DNA of 64,000 nucleotides from Bacteroidota bacterium (GCA_018266455.1 JAFEAJ010000019.1:1-64000); one strand, 5' to 3'. Positions 9,485 through 19,400 are shown, counted from the stretch's first letter. Notes: generated from the sequence alone by a model not told the origin. Translations and numbers: made by a program.

Positions 9485-10144
9485 TTAATCCTTCCACAAG
9501 AACGGAAATAATATAACCGACAAAGCAATAACCATAATATCAAGGCCGGTCAGTAACAAAACAATTGAAAGCAGCCCGCTTTGGTACACATTGGCAAATG
9601 CAATGTTCGATAAGCGCATCAGCAATAATAATTGCGGTATGATCAAAGGGAAACCCATAATGGCCATAAGGGCTGCATTGTGCTGGGCCCTTGCTGCAAT
9701 GGCCGCAATGAAGGTAAACACAAGGCTAAGGCTCATCCCGCCAAAGCAACTAATAAAAATAAACCTCAGGGGATTGTTCAACTGGTCCCCGAGCATGAGC
9801 TGGAACAATACCAGGCTCACAATGCTCATGACCAGCATCAGCACCAGGTTGAAAAGCAGTTTAGACAAAATAAAATCTCTTGAACCGGCAATGGAATAGA
9901 AATAGAGCATCCGTCCCCGGCCTTCCTGCAAAAAACTTTTTGCAATGGCGTTCACGCTAATGAACAACTGTATCATCCAAAAAAGCCCATTCCAAACTTT
10001 TGTTTCAGGCTGCCCCATGGCAAGGTACAGCACAAAAATGGTAGAGGCAACATAAAGCAGTATGCCGTAAAAAGTATATTGCTGGCGCACTTCCAGCAGC
10101 ACATCCTTTTTAAAAAGGGTTAATATTTTGGTAAAATTTTTCAA
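9485..10144 (-). CDS. ccmB: Haem exporter membrane subunit CcmB
   Basis: CcmB is the membrane component that works with the CcmA ATPase to release holo-CcmE. The 219-residue product has about six transmembrane segments and typical family stretches: LFKKDVLLEVRQQYTFYGIL at the start, then GLFWMIQLFISVNAIAKSF and GRMLYFYSIAGSRDFILSKL. The length matches the family. Its start overlaps the stop of the upstream thymidine kinase gene by four bases (ATGA type), so the two are probably cotranslated. No ccmA is present in the window, so the ATPase must be encoded elsewhere. The family call is good. Confidence 0.9.
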   Translation of the reverse strand: MKNFTKILTLFKKDVLLEVRQQYTFYGILLYVASTIFVLYLAMGQPETKVWNGLFWMIQLFISVNAIAKSFLQEGRGRMLYFYSIAGSRDFILSKLLFNLVLMLVMSIVSLVLFQLMLGDQLNNPLRFIFISCFGGMSLSLVFTFIAAIAARAQHNAALMAIMGFPLIIPQLLLLMRLSNIAFANVYQSGLLSIVLLLTGLDIMVIALSVILFPFLWKD

Positions 10145-10734
10145 GCGCCGATTTTGTTTTTAGCATCCTCGCCCAAATAAAAACACTCACGGCATCGGGG
10201 CTCATATAAATTTTTTTCACCCAATAACACCTGTGCATTGCTGGCCGACTTTCGATAAGAATAGTTGGCGATGTTCCCACATTTCACACAAATGGCATGA
10301 AGCTTGGTAATGTAATCAGCCCTGGCAAGCATGTCGGGCATGGGGCCAAAAGGCTTGCCTGTATAATCCATATCCAACCCTGCAACAATTACCCGAATGC
10401 CTTGCAAAGCAAGCTGCTCGCAGGTTTCAGGAAGTTCTGCATCGAAAAACTGGGCCTCGTCTACGGCCACAACATCCACATTTTTAGAAAGCGGGATGAT
10501 GGCTTGTGCATTTTCAACGGGCATTGATGGCACCGCATTCTCATCGTGCGACACAATATTTTCACGGTGATAGCGTATATCAGCCGAGGGCTTGAAGATC
10601 TTTGTTTCAAGATGTGCAATGGTAGCGCGTTTCAGCCTGCGGATCAGTTCTTCGGTCTTTCCTGAGAACATGGAACCGCAGACCACCTCGATCCATCCCG
10701 GTTTTCCTGTCCGTATGTGGGGTTCAATGAACAT
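10141..10734 (-). CDS. tdk: Thymidine kinase (type II)
   Basis: The enzyme phosphorylates thymidine with ATP in the dTMP salvage pathway. The 197-residue protein has the Walker A loop GSMFSGKT at residues 20-27, the lid and base motif with DEAQFF at 92-97 (catalytic Glu and Mg-binding Asp), and the two CxxC pairs of the structural zinc site (CVKCG and CRECF) in the C-terminal part. Length fits the bacterial type II family. It is the first gene of a tdk-ccmB pair with a four-base overlap, an arrangement with no obvious functional link. The first in-frame ATG, ending at 10734, is used. Confidence 0.95.
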   Translation of the reverse strand: MFIEPHIRTGKPGWIEVVCGSMFSGKTEELIRRLKRATIAHLETKIFKPSADIRYHRENIVSHDENAVPSMPVENAQAIIPLSKNVDVVAVDEAQFFDAELPETCEQLALQGIRVIVAGLDMDYTGKPFGPMPDMLARADYITKLHAICVKCGNIANYSYRKSASNAQVLLGEKNLYEPRCRECFYLGEDAKNKIGA

Positions 10735-10894
10735 AAACTGTGATTAATTTCGCAATTTGTTTTTAATTTTATAGAACTGTTATCCTGTGCGGTCAGCAAA
10801 AATAAATTAAAGGCAGCGGATGGGTCAAATTGCCTGAAAAAATTTGCACGGGACAATTGGCCAGCTTTGCCTTAAAGAATTTGCAAAAATAGTT

Positions 10895-11566
10895 ATGGAA
10901 CGATTAGGGCTACTTATCGACAAGTTAAAGGAACAGTTTGAAAAAAATGTCCCTCATTCGCAGATGCTTTCTACGATCAGGCAGATCGAGTCCGAATTGT
11001 CTCATTCTGTGAACAGGCCTGTTTCTGCTCTAAGCACTGCAAAAGTAGCTGTAGTGATGCCGGCCTCGGCAAAGATTTCTACCATGCATGAAACTGTCGC
11101 AGCAATTAAGCATGAAGAACTCAAAACTGTGGAAATCACCAAAGTGGTGGTTGACCTTAAAAAGAAAGAACAAAATGGATGGCCGTTTGACCCGTTAAAA
11201 GAAATACCCACGCTCGCTCACCAGGAACAATCTAAAGATTTGAATGATATTATTGGTATCCAGGCAGAGTCGCTGAACGACAAGCTGAAGTCAGATGTAG
11301 CAGAACTGGCCTCGTCATTAAAAGGGGAGCCTGTAAAGGACTTAAAAAAGGCAATCGGCATCAATGACCGCTATGTATTTATTAGTGAACTTTTCAGGGG
11401 CGATGAAGCGATGTACGAGCGGAGCATCAAAACCATCAATAATTTCAAGATCTTACCTGAAGCTGAATACTGGATGGAAAGAGAGCTAAAGCTGAAACTG
11501 GGATGGGATGAAACAAAAGGCCCCTCCAAACACTTCTACCAGCTGGTCAGAAGGCGCTTTTCCTGA
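10895..11566 (+). CDS. Conserved hypothetical protein, 223 residues
   Basis: I do not recognise a characterised family. The start MERLGLLIDKLKEQFE is chosen over a TTG 17 codons upstream because the ATG lies at the beginning of a predicted helix and the upstream residues look like chance coding. The protein is soluble, with an N-terminal helical coiled-coil-like part (residues 1-30), a variable Ala/Ser/Thr-rich linker, and a compact charged C-terminal region around DLKKAIGINDRYVFISELFRGDEAMYE, ending with WMERELKLKLGWDE. The C-terminal block resembles a conserved segment found in Bacteroidota proteins of unknown function. Its last 31 bases overlap the end of the convergent waaA gene. Confidence 0.75.
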   Translation: MERLGLLIDKLKEQFEKNVPHSQMLSTIRQIESELSHSVNRPVSALSTAKVAVVMPASAKISTMHETVAAIKHEELKTVEITKVVVDLKKKEQNGWPFDPLKEIPTLAHQEQSKDLNDIIGIQAESLNDKLKSDVAELASSLKGEPVKDLKKAIGINDRYVFISELFRGDEAMYERSIKTINNFKILPEAEYWMERELKLKLGWDETKGPSKHFYQLVRRRFS

Positions 11567-12825
11567 ATAAAATTTAATATTTTTTCCGTTGCCCCGTTTC
11601 TTGAATAAACATAATTCTTTGATGCCCTGCACGCATTCTGGTATTCGCCTTCGCTTTCAAATAAGCGGTTAAATGTTTGTTCTGCCTCAAGAGCGCTATC
11701 AATAACATATCCTCCGCCACAATCAACAAGTTCAATTGCTTCTGTATATTTTTCAATAACCGGGCCCATTACGACCGGTTTGCCGTAAACTGCTGCTTCA
11801 AGGACATTATGAACCCCATCATCGCCAAACCCGCCACCAACATACGCTATGGTAGCGTAATGGTACAATCGTGAAAGCATGCCGATATTGTCAATGATGA
11901 GCACATTGACAATGCCCTGTTCCTGGGATTCCATGTTTGCGCTGCCATCGGCCATACCCTTCTCGAGAACAGAATACCTTATCGTGCTCCTGAACAATTT
12001 TTCAATATCCTTCAACCGCTCTTCATCTATTTCATGAGGCGCAATAATAAACTTTATGGTTTTGTTTTTATGAGCATAATGGCCAAGCTCCTCTTCGTCC
12101 TCTTCCCATGTGCTTCCCGCAACAAGCACTTTGTTGCTGCCGCAAAATTTTTCGATAACCCCCATTGGCTCGAATTTTTCGGCAATCCCGATTACCCGGT
12201 CAAATCTTGTATCCCCGCTAACGGTCACATTATCTGAAAAACCGATTGCCGACAGCAGGTTCTTCGCTTCATCTGTCTGCACAAACAGGTGGCTGAAACA
12301 ACCCAGCATTTTTCGGTGGAGGCTACCGAACCACTTAAAAAAAACCTGTCCTTCACGAAAAACGCCAGATATCAACAGCACGGGAATATTTTGCTTTTTC
12401 AGCTCATCCAGGTAATAAAACCAGTACTCATATTTTATCCAAAGCACCAGTTTTGGTTTGGTAACAGCTAAAAATTTCTTTGCATGAGCCCTCGAATCAA
12501 GAGGCATGTAAAAAATATAATCTGCTCCCTGGTAATTTTTTTTTTGTTCGTAACCTGAAGGCGAAAAAAAAGTAAGCATAATTTTAAATGCAGGGAAATC
12601 TTTTTTGATTTTCTCGATTACGGGCCGTCCTTGCTCAAATTCGCCGAGCGATGCGCAATGCATCCATATTACTGAAGAATGATCGGAGATTCCTGAAGAT
12701 TTTATCGTCTCAAATATATTTTTACGGCCGGTTATCCATAACCGTGCTTTGAAGTTCCATGGGCTTAGCAATTGTGCGCCCAACTTGTAAAGAACAAGGA
12801 AAATATTATAGAAAGCAATCCTCAT
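11536..12825 (-). CDS. waaA: 3-deoxy-D-manno-octulosonic acid transferase WaaA
   Basis: WaaA adds Kdo residues from CMP-Kdo to lipid A precursor at the inner membrane, so its presence indicates lipopolysaccharide synthesis. The 429-residue protein has an N-terminal membrane anchor (IAFYNIFLVLYKLGAQLL), then IWMHCASLGEFEQGRPVIE with the catalytic Glu (GEFEQGRP), the VLWIKYEYWFYYL segment of the first Rossmann half, and in the second half VLVAGSTWEEDEE, FIIAPHEID and AYVGGGFGDDGVHNVLEAA, all standard for GT30 enzymes. It is divergent from the nucleotide-sugar operon and overlaps the end of the unknown convergent gene by 31 bases. Confidence 0.93.
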   Translation of the reverse strand: MRIAFYNIFLVLYKLGAQLLSPWNFKARLWITGRKNIFETIKSSGISDHSSVIWMHCASLGEFEQGRPVIEKIKKDFPAFKIMLTFFSPSGYEQKKNYQGADYIFYMPLDSRAHAKKFLAVTKPKLVLWIKYEYWFYYLDELKKQNIPVLLISGVFREGQVFFKWFGSLHRKMLGCFSHLFVQTDEAKNLLSAIGFSDNVTVSGDTRFDRVIGIAEKFEPMGVIEKFCGSNKVLVAGSTWEEDEEELGHYAHKNKTIKFIIAPHEIDEERLKDIEKLFRSTIRYSVLEKGMADGSANMESQEQGIVNVLIIDNIGMLSRLYHYATIAYVGGGFGDDGVHNVLEAAVYGKPVVMGPVIEKYTEAIELVDCGGGYVIDSALEAEQTFNRLFESEGEYQNACRASKNYVYSRNGATEKILNFIQEKRLLTSW

Positions 12826-12886
12826 TTTACCAAAAATATATATAAAGATAGAACCATTCTAAGTTAATGCGAACTGTTCAGGAACA

Positions 12887-12918
12887 TTGGGATAAACGAT
12901 TTTTTTGCAGTAGGTTTG
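12887..12918 (+). promoter_or_regulatory. Bacteroidota-type promoter of the nucleotide-sugar operon
   Basis: A TTG at 12887-12889 is followed after 21 bases by TAGGTTTG at 12911-12918, an exact match to the TAnnTTTG -7 box of the phylum. The first ATG of the operon is at 12940, leaving a leader of about 15 bases. This fits a principal sigma factor promoter driving the seven-gene operon. Confidence 0.55.
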
Positions 12919-12939
12919 TGCCCGCTTAAAAAAAGACAT

Positions 12940-14070
12940 ATGAGGCCGATTCAGATGGTTGACCTGAAGCAGCAGTATCTGAAAATAAAAGGTGACGTAG
13001 ATGCTGCAATCCATAATGTGCTCGACAGTACCGCTTTCATTAATGGAAAACCTGTCAATGAATTTGCCGAAAACCTGGCAAAATATCTTGGCTCAAAACA
13101 TGTAGTTCCTTGCGCCAACGGCACAGATGCGCTCCAGGTTGCCATGATGGCCCTTGGCCTTGAACCGGGCGATGAGGTAATTACTCCTTCTTTTACTTAC
13201 GTAGCTACAACAGAAGTGGTTGCGCTGCTAAGGCTAAATCCCGTTTTTGTTGAAGTAGATACCAAAACATTTTGCATTGACCCTTCTGCTATCGAAAAAG
13301 CAATTACACCAAAAACAAAAGCAATTGTGCCCGTGCATTTGTATGGGCAGGCTGCGCCAATGGAAGAAATAATGCAGATTGCCGAAAAACATAACCTTTT
13401 TGTCATTGAAGACAATGCCCAGGCCATCGGCTCAGAATATATTTTCAGTAATGGCGCAAAAAAGAAAACCGGCGCTATAGGCCTTATCGGCACGACTTCT
13501 TTTTTCCCTTCTAAAAATTTGGGCTGCTATGGCGACGGGGGCGCAATATTCACAAATGATGATACATTAGCCGTTAAGCTGAAAATGATCGCCAATCATG
13601 GGCAACAAAAACGCTATTACCATGAAATGATAGGCTGTAACAGCAGGTTAGATACCATGCAGGCTGCTGTGCTGGATATTAAACTGAAAAAACTGGATGA
13701 CTATATAAATGCAAGAAGAAAAGCAGCAGATTATTATGACCGTGCATTTTCTGATCATCCAAAAATTACTGTGCCGTTTCGGGCAAAATACAGCAGGCAT
13801 GTTTTTCATCAGTACACTTTGATCCTTGAAAACACTGACCGGGGCAAACTAAATGAGCACCTGGCAACAAAAAACATCCCTTCCATGATCTATTACCCCG
13901 TGCCCGCGCATCGCCAGCAAATGTTTGCTAAATTTGGCGGCTCATCTTATAATTTGCCGGCCACCGACTGGCTTACCGAAAGAGTGATTTCTTTACCAAT
14001 GCATACAGAACTTGATGAAGAGCAATTGGAGTTTATCAGTTCGGCTGTGCTCAATTTTATTAATCATTAA
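12940..14070 (+). CDS. DegT/DnrJ/EryC1/StrS-family sugar aminotransferase (WbpE-like)
   Basis: A PLP enzyme predicted to transfer an amino group onto a keto nucleotide sugar. The 376-residue protein starts MRPIQMVDLKQQYLKIK, the opening typical of WbpE/WlbC-type aminotransferases that make UDP-3-amino-3-deoxy sugars. It contains CANGTDALQVAM, the EDNAQAIGSEY segment with the PLP-binding Asp at 158, and SFFPSKNLGCYGDGGA with the Schiff-base Lys at 192. A TTG start eight codons upstream is possible, but it overlaps the promoter, so ATG is used. It is the first gene of the nucleotide-sugar operon, 21 bases before ugd. The exact sugar substrate is inferred only. Confidence 0.88.
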   Translation: MRPIQMVDLKQQYLKIKGDVDAAIHNVLDSTAFINGKPVNEFAENLAKYLGSKHVVPCANGTDALQVAMMALGLEPGDEVITPSFTYVATTEVVALLRLNPVFVEVDTKTFCIDPSAIEKAITPKTKAIVPVHLYGQAAPMEEIMQIAEKHNLFVIEDNAQAIGSEYIFSNGAKKKTGAIGLIGTTSFFPSKNLGCYGDGGAIFTNDDTLAVKLKMIANHGQQKRYYHEMIGCNSRLDTMQAAVLDIKLKKLDDYINARRKAADYYDRAFSDHPKITVPFRAKYSRHVFHQYTLILENTDRGKLNEHLATKNIPSMIYYPVPAHRQQMFAKFGGSSYNLPATDWLTERVISLPMHTELDEEQLEFISSAVLNFINH

Positions 14071-14091
14071 CCATTATAATAATAATCAATC

Positions 14092-15426
14092 ATGAAAATT
14101 GCAGTAGTAGGTACTGGTTATGTTGGATTAGTAACAGGTACTTGTTTTGCAGAAACCGGGAATGATGTAACCTGTGTTGACATTGATGCAAAAAAAATCC
14201 AAAAGCTCACCAGTGGGGAAATCACCATTTATGAACCGGGGCTTTCGAAACTATTTTTGCGCAACCTCAAAGAAGAAAGGCTTCACTTTACCACCGGCCT
14301 TGAGGAGGGAGTAAAAGATGCGCAATTGATTTTCCTTGCATTGCCCACTCCGCCAGGTGCAGATGGATCTGCGGATATGCGATACGTGCTTGGGGTGGCC
14401 GACCAGTTGGGGAAGACCATCAAAGATTATAAAGTAGTAGTTGATAAAAGCACCGTTCCCGTAGGCACTGCGGAGAAGGTACGCGAAGCCATTGCTAAAA
14501 ATTATAAAGGCGATTTTGATGTGGTATCCAACCCCGAGTTCTTACGGGAAGGGGTAGCTGTAGATGACTTCATGAAACCCGACCGTGTGGTAATAGGCAC
14601 CAAATCAGAAAGAGCAAAAAAGGTGATGGAAGAATTATATAACCCCTTTGTAAGGCAAGGCAACCCCATCATTTTTATGGATGAGCGCTCAGCAGAGCTT
14701 ACCAAATATGCTGCCAACTCATTTCTGGCAGCGAAGATAACATTCATGAATGAGGTGGCGCATTTATGCGAACGGCTTGGCGCAGACGTTGACATGGTGC
14801 GCCGGGGCATCGGCAGCGATGAACGCATCGGGAAAAGGTTTCTTTTTCCAGGCATCGGTTATGGCGGCTCTTGCTTTCCAAAGGATGTGCAGGCATTAGT
14901 GAAATCATCTATCGATGCTGGTTACGAATTTCAGATACTCAATGCCGTGATGGCTGTGAATGAGAAACAGAAATTGCACCTCATCCCGAAAATCAAAAAA
15001 TATTTCGATAATCGCCTTAAAGGAAAAAAGTTCGCCTTGTGGGGCCTTGCATTTAAACCAAATACTGATGATATCCGCGAAGCGCCTTCCCTGTACATTA
15101 TTGATGCATTGCTGAAAGAAGGGGCAAGCCTAAGTGTGTTCGACCCTGAGGCAATGAATAATGTTAAAGCAGTTGTGGGAGATAAGATTGAATACTCCGA
15201 AAACCAATATGACGCGCTGAAGGGAGCAGATGCGCTGATCATTGCTACGGAGTGGAACGAGTTCAGAACGCCCAACTTCTTGAAAATAGTCACTAACCTT
15301 AAGTCGAAAGTTATTTTTGATGGCCGCAATTTGTTTGATATTGAAGCCATAAAAGAACTTGGTTTTTATTACGAAAGCGTTGGGCGCATGGCATCTGTGC
15401 CAACAAATGGCTATTACACTAAATAA
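14092..15426 (+). CDS. ugd: UDP-glucose 6-dehydrogenase
   Basis: It oxidises UDP-glucose twice with NAD to UDP-glucuronate. The 444-residue protein has the N-terminal Rossmann motif [16 protein letters not shown], the [12 protein letters not shown] and [14 protein letters not shown] segments, and [12 protein letters not shown], where C261 is the catalytic thiol. The C-terminal domain has [17 protein letters not shown]. Length is normal for the family. The next gene is a UDP-glucuronate decarboxylase, so the two genes make a natural two-step route to UDP-xylose. This pairing supports UDP-glucose rather than another sugar as the substrate. Confidence 0.95.
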   Translation: MKIAVVGTGYVGLVTGTCFAETGNDVTCVDIDAKKIQKLTSGEITIYEPGLSKLFLRNLKEERLHFTTGLEEGVKDAQLIFLALPTPPGADGSADMRYVLGVADQLGKTIKDYKVVVDKSTVPVGTAEKVREAIAKNYKGDFDVVSNPEFLREGVAVDDFMKPDRVVIGTKSERAKKVMEELYNPFVRQGNPIIFMDERSAELTKYAANSFLAAKITFMNEVAHLCERLGADVDMVRRGIGSDERIGKRFLFPGIGYGGSCFPKDVQALVKSSIDAGYEFQILNAVMAVNEKQKLHLIPKIKKYFDNRLKGKKFALWGLAFKPNTDDIREAPSLYIIDALLKEGASLSVFDPEAMNNVKAVVGDKIEYSENQYDALKGADALIIATEWNEFRTPNFLKIVTNLKSKVIFDGRNLFDIEAIKELGFYYESVGRMASVPTNGYYTK

Positions 15427-15434
15427 ATGACTTC

Positions 15435-16418
15435 ATGAACAAAGACCGTGTCCTTATCACAGGAGCAGCCGGTTTTCTGGGCTCGCATCTTTGTGACCGA
15501 TTTATAAAAGAAGGGTACCATGTAACAGGTATGGACAACCTGATTACCGGGGACCTGAAAAACATAGAACACCTGTTCAAATTGCAAAACTTTGAGTTCT
15601 ACCATCATGATGTGAGCAAGTTTATCCATGTGCCGGGCCCAATAAAATACATACTCCATTTTGCTTCACCGGCAAGCCCTATTGATTACCTGAAAATCCC
15701 AATACAGACCTTAAAAGTGGGCTCGCTTGGAACACACAATTGCCTTGGATTAGCAAAGAGCAAAGGGGCAAGGGTTTTGGTAGCTTCCACCTCTGAAATT
15801 TATGGCGATCCCTTAGTGCATCCGCAAAATGAAGAATATTGGGGAAATGTAAATCCTGTAGGCCCGCGTGGCGTGTATGATGAAGCCAAGCGCTTCCAGG
15901 AAGCCATTACCATGGCATACCATAATTTTCATGGGCTTGAAACCAGGATTGTGCGCATTTTCAATACTTATGGCCCACGAATGCGTTTGAATGATGGCAG
16001 GGCCCTCCCCGCATTTATTGGACAGGCTTTGCGCGGTGAAGACCTGACCGTATTTGGTGATGGCAGCCAAACGCGTTCTTTCTGTTATGTCGATGACCTG
16101 GTAGAGGGGATTTACCGGCTCCTGTTGAGCAATTACCATTTGCCGGTTAATATTGGAAATCCTGATGAAATTTCTTTGAAAGATTTTGCTGAAGAAATTA
16201 TTGCATTGACAGGAACTTCTCAAAAAATAGTTTATAAGCCTTTGCCGGTTGACGACCCAAAACAACGACAGCCTGATATTAATATGGCAAAAAAAATTTT
16301 AGGATGGGGGCCAAAGGTAAAAAGAAAAGAAGGGCTTCGGATCACTTACGAATATTTCAAATCATTGCCTCCAGAAGAATGGCACAAGCAGCCTAAAGAA
16401 TTTGTGAGCAATAAATAA
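15435..16418 (+). CDS. UDP-glucuronate decarboxylase (UDP-xylose synthase), extended SDR
   Basis: Predicted to convert UDP-glucuronate to UDP-xylose with a bound NAD. The 327-residue protein has the NAD motif [18 protein letters not shown], the [11 protein letters not shown] stretch, [19 protein letters not shown], which is characteristic of UXS enzymes, [14 protein letters not shown], and the YxxxK pair Y148/K152 in [11 protein letters not shown]. The arginine-rich [15 protein letters not shown] segment and [15 protein letters not shown] complete the UXS signature. It starts eight bases after ugd. UDP-apiose/xylose synthase and RmlB-type dehydratases are the alternatives, but the sequence fits UXS better. 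Confidence 0.92.
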   Translation: MNKDRVLITGAAGFLGSHLCDRFIKEGYHVTGMDNLITGDLKNIEHLFKLQNFEFYHHDVSKFIHVPGPIKYILHFASPASPIDYLKIPIQTLKVGSLGTHNCLGLAKSKGARVLVASTSEIYGDPLVHPQNEEYWGNVNPVGPRGVYDEAKRFQEAITMAYHNFHGLETRIVRIFNTYGPRMRLNDGRALPAFIGQALRGEDLTVFGDGSQTRSFCYVDDLVEGIYRLLLSNYHLPVNIGNPDEISLKDFAEEIIALTGTSQKIVYKPLPVDDPKQRQPDINMAKKILGWGPKVKRKEGLRITYEYFKSLPPEEWHKQPKEFVSNK

Positions 16419-16451
16419 TTTGTTCTTGCCGCTTTCTAATAATATACTTTG
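16419..16451 (+). promoter_or_regulatory. Possible internal promoter before the TviB/WbpO-like gene
   Basis: TTTG at 16419-16422 is followed by TATACTTTG at 16443-16451, close to the phylum's TTTG/TAnnTTTG pattern but with one extra base in the -7 box. The leader before the ATG at 16458 would be only a few bases. This would let the second half of the operon be transcribed separately. Weak evidence. Confidence 0.3.
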
Positions 16452-16457
16452 TATAAC

Positions 16458-17738
16458 ATGTATCAGGATTTAATAGAAAAAAAGGCAAAACTTGCCGTTG
16501 TGGGTTTAGGGTACGTTGGCTTGCCAATTGCGCTGGAATTTGCAAAAAAAATTTCAGTGATAGGGTTCGACATCAATAGCAAGCGCGTCAAAATGATGCA
16601 AAATCATGAAGACCCCAGCAAAGAAGTGAGCAAAGACGAATTCAATAATTGTGACATTATTTTTACTGACAACATTGATTGTCTCAAAGAGGCAAGATTC
16701 TTCATTATTGCAGTTCCTACGCCAGTTGACAAATACAATGTGCCAGACCTTACCCCTTTGATCAGCGCATCCGGAACAGTAGGAAAAATTTTAAAAAGAG
16801 GCGATTACGTGGTATATGAATCCACCACTTACCCAGGCTGTACCGAAGAAGACTGCCTGCCCGTGCTAGAAAAATGTTCAGGGCTTAAAGGAAATAAAGA
16901 TTTTAAAATTGGTTATTCACCTGAGCGCATCAACCCGGGCGATAAAAAAAACACGTTAAAAACAGTAATCAAGGTGGTTTCAGGCTGCGATAATGAATCG
17001 CTGGAAAACATAGCCAAAGTTTATGAGCTTGTTGTTGATGCAGGGGTTCACAGGGCCTCATCAATAAAAGTAGCAGAAGCTACAAAAATTGTTGAAAACA
17101 CACAGAGGGACCTGAACATCGCATTAATGAATGAGCTTTCCATGATTTTTGACCGCATCGGAATAAACACGTATGAAGTAATCGAAGCTGCCGGCACAAA
17201 ATGGAATTTCCTGAAATTCCAGCCAGGCCTTGTGGGTGGCCACTGCATTGGTGTAGATCCTTATTATTTAACCCATAAAGCGGCCGCACTGGGATATGAG
17301 TCCAAAGTGATATCCTCTTCCAGGTATATTAATGATGATATGGCAAAATACGTGGCCAGGAAAATCATTACTCACGTGCTCAAAAATTCTAATGACCCCA
17401 AAGTGCTGGTAAAAGGGGTTACCTTTAAAGAAAACGTGAGCGATATCCGTAATTCGAAAATTGTGGATACTGTAAAAGAGTTGCTGGCATTCCATATAAA
17501 AGTAGATGTGGAAGACCCTTTCGCTGTTTCTGAAGAAGTGTATGAGGAATACGGATTGCATTTAACAACAAAGGCGGAGAAAGATTATGATGCCATCATT
17601 GTAACTGTTCCACACGACCCATATAAAAAATTAGATGATGCCTATTTTGCCTCGATTACCAAACAAAACGCATTACTGGCAGATTTGAAGGGTATCTACA
17701 GGAACAAAATCGTTAACAGAAAATACTGGAGCTTATAA
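16458..17738 (+). CDS. Nucleotide sugar dehydrogenase, TviB/WbpO-like (UDP-HexNAc 6-dehydrogenase)
   Basis: A second member of the UDP-sugar dehydrogenase family, of the branch that oxidises UDP-N-acetylhexosamines to uronic acids. The 426-residue protein has VVGLGYVGLPIALEFAKK, the ESTTYPGCTEEDCLPVLE segment that distinguishes this branch from Ugd (which has STVPVGT), YSPERINPGDK, and GLVGGHCIGVDPYYLTHKA with catalytic C263. The C-terminal domain has VLVKGVTFKENVSDIRNSK. The ATG at 16458 is preferred to a TTG three codons upstream. Its stop codon overlaps the rfbB start by one base, so the two are translationally coupled. Whether the substrate is UDP-GlcNAc or UDP-GalNAc is not decided by the sequence. 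Confidence 0.9.
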   Translation: MYQDLIEKKAKLAVVGLGYVGLPIALEFAKKISVIGFDINSKRVKMMQNHEDPSKEVSKDEFNNCDIIFTDNIDCLKEARFFIIAVPTPVDKYNVPDLTPLISASGTVGKILKRGDYVVYESTTYPGCTEEDCLPVLEKCSGLKGNKDFKIGYSPERINPGDKKNTLKTVIKVVSGCDNESLENIAKVYELVVDAGVHRASSIKVAEATKIVENTQRDLNIALMNELSMIFDRIGINTYEVIEAAGTKWNFLKFQPGLVGGHCIGVDPYYLTHKAAALGYESKVISSSRYINDDMAKYVARKIITHVLKNSNDPKVLVKGVTFKENVSDIRNSKIVDTVKELLAFHIKVDVEDPFAVSEEVYEEYGLHLTTKAEKDYDAIIVTVPHDPYKKLDDAYFASITKQNALLADLKGIYRNKIVNRKYWSL

Positions 17739-18802
17739 TGCCAGCCTACAAAAGAAAAATAATGATTACCGGGGGAGCCGGGTTTATCGGTTCCCATGTA
17801 GTGAGGTTATTTGTAAAAAAATACCCGGAATATTTTATTGCCAACTTAGATGCCCTCACCTATGCAGGCAACCTGGAAAACCTGCGCGATGTGGAAAATG
17901 AAGCAAATTATAGATTTGAAAAGGGCGATATTACTGACGAAGCCCGCATAAATGAATTGTTCGACCAGTATCAGTTTGATGCTGTTGTTCACCTGGCAGC
18001 GGAGAGCCATGTTGACCGGTCTATTCTCGACCCGCTTGCATTCGTAAGAACAAATGTTCTTGGCACTGCCAGTTTATTAAATGCCTGTTCAAAACATTGG
18101 GCAGGTGACATAAACAGGAAATTATTTTATCATGTTTCCACAGATGAAGTTTATGGCTCATTAGGAAAAGAAGGATTTTTTACTGAAAGAACGCCTTACG
18201 ACCCACGCTCTCCTTATTCTGCATCTAAGGCTTCTTCCGATCATTTTGTAATGGCGTATCACCATACTTATGGGCTACCTGTTGTCCTGTCAAATTGCTC
18301 TAACAACTATGGCTCACACCATTTCCCCGAAAAACTTATTCCGTTAATGATTAATAACATAAAAAACCATAAACCACTACCGGTTTATGGCAAGGGCGAA
18401 AACGTACGCGACTGGCTTTGGGTAGAAGACCATGCAAGAGCAATCGACACCATTTTTCATAACGGCAAAAACGGCGAGAAATATAATATCGGCGGATTTA
18501 ATGAATGGAAGAACATCGATATCGTGCACCTGCTCTGCAATATCATGGATAAAAAATTAGGCCGCGCCAAAGATGAATCGGCAAAGCTAATCACTTTTGT
18601 TAAAGACAGGCCAGGTCATGACCTGAGATATGCTATTGATGCTTCAAAATTGAATAAAGAGCTGGGATGGGAGCCTTCTCTGCAATTTGAAGAAGGGCTG
18701 GAAAAAACGGTTGACTGGTATCTTCAAAATGAGGATTGGGTAAAACATGTGACCTCAGGAGATTATCAGAAATATTATGAAGATCAATACGCAAAAAGAT
18801 AA
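17738..18802 (+). CDS. rfbB: dTDP-glucose 4,6-dehydratase
   Basis: Second step of dTDP-L-rhamnose synthesis: dTDP-glucose to dTDP-4-keto-6-deoxyglucose with bound NAD. The 354-residue protein has IMITGGAGFIGSHVVRLF, DALTYAGNLENL, HLAAESHVDRSI, the catalytic segment HVSTDEVYGSLG with the Asp-Glu pair, and SPYSASKASSDHFVMAY with the Tyr and Lys of the SDR site. NCSNNYGSHHFPEKLIPLM and VYGKGENVRDWLWVEDHA are diagnostic of RmlB. The gene starts on the last base of the preceding stop codon and is followed by rfbC after 29 bases. Confidence 0.96.
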   Translation: MPAYKRKIMITGGAGFIGSHVVRLFVKKYPEYFIANLDALTYAGNLENLRDVENEANYRFEKGDITDEARINELFDQYQFDAVVHLAAESHVDRSILDPLAFVRTNVLGTASLLNACSKHWAGDINRKLFYHVSTDEVYGSLGKEGFFTERTPYDPRSPYSASKASSDHFVMAYHHTYGLPVVLSNCSNNYGSHHFPEKLIPLMINNIKNHKPLPVYGKGENVRDWLWVEDHARAIDTIFHNGKNGEKYNIGGFNEWKNIDIVHLLCNIMDKKLGRAKDESAKLITFVKDRPGHDLRYAIDASKLNKELGWEPSLQFEEGLEKTVDWYLQNEDWVKHVTSGDYQKYYEDQYAKR

Positions 18803-18831
18803 AAATTTTTTTAGCGTACATTTTTTATTAT

Positions 18832-19395
18832 ATGCCTTTTGTTGCTACAGAATTCCCGGGGCTGCTTGTGTTTGAGCCTTTCATCTTTAAAGATGAAAGG
18901 GGCTATTTCTTTGAATCATATAATCAAAAACTGTTTCAGCAAAATGGAGCAGAAATGAATTTTGTTCAGGATAACCAGTCCCACTCAAATTACGGCGTGC
19001 TGCGCGGGCTGCACTACCAGCTTAACCCTTATTCGCAAACCAAACTCGTAAGGGTACTAAAAGGGAACATCCTGGATGTCGTTGCAGATATCAGAAGGGG
19101 GTCGCCCACTTATGGAAAAACATATAGCATTGAATTGTCTGATGAAAACAAGAAACAGTTGCTGGTGCCAAAAGGTTTTGCGCATGGCTTTGTTGTGCTG
19201 AGCGAAACTGCGGATGTGATGTATAAGTGTGATGGCTTTTATAATAAAGCAAGTGAAGCTGGTATTATTTATGATGATGATTTTTTGAATATCGACTGGA
19301 AGGTGCCGGCCCAAAAAATTAAATTGTCACCAAAAGACCTTGAATTGCCTTCTTTCGAAAATTGCATGAACAATTTTCAATTTGTAACCTTATAG
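18832..19395 (+). CDS. rfbC: dTDP-4-dehydrorhamnose 3,5-epimerase
   Basis: Third step of dTDP-L-rhamnose synthesis. The 187-residue cupin-fold protein has KDERGYFFESYN, QDNQSHSNYGVLRGLHYQ with the catalytic His, the VRVLKGNILDVVADIRRGSP barrel strand region, LLVPKGFAHGFVVLSE and a YKCDGFYNKASEAGI segment with the catalytic Tyr region. Length is that of the family (about 180). It lies between rfbB and rfbD, with only five bases before the rfbD start. The sequence is a typical complete member with nothing missing. Confidence 0.95.
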   Translation: MPFVATEFPGLLVFEPFIFKDERGYFFESYNQKLFQQNGAEMNFVQDNQSHSNYGVLRGLHYQLNPYSQTKLVRVLKGNILDVVADIRRGSPTYGKTYSIELSDENKKQLLVPKGFAHGFVVLSETADVMYKCDGFYNKASEAGIIYDDDFLNIDWKVPAQKIKLSPKDLELPSFENCMNNFQFVTL

Positions 19396-19400
19396 CGCCC

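Noticed and set aside
12831..12838. TATTTTTG box upstream of waaA on the minus strand
   Set aside because: It matches TAnnTTTG but lies only six bases from the start codon and has no TTTG at the right distance.
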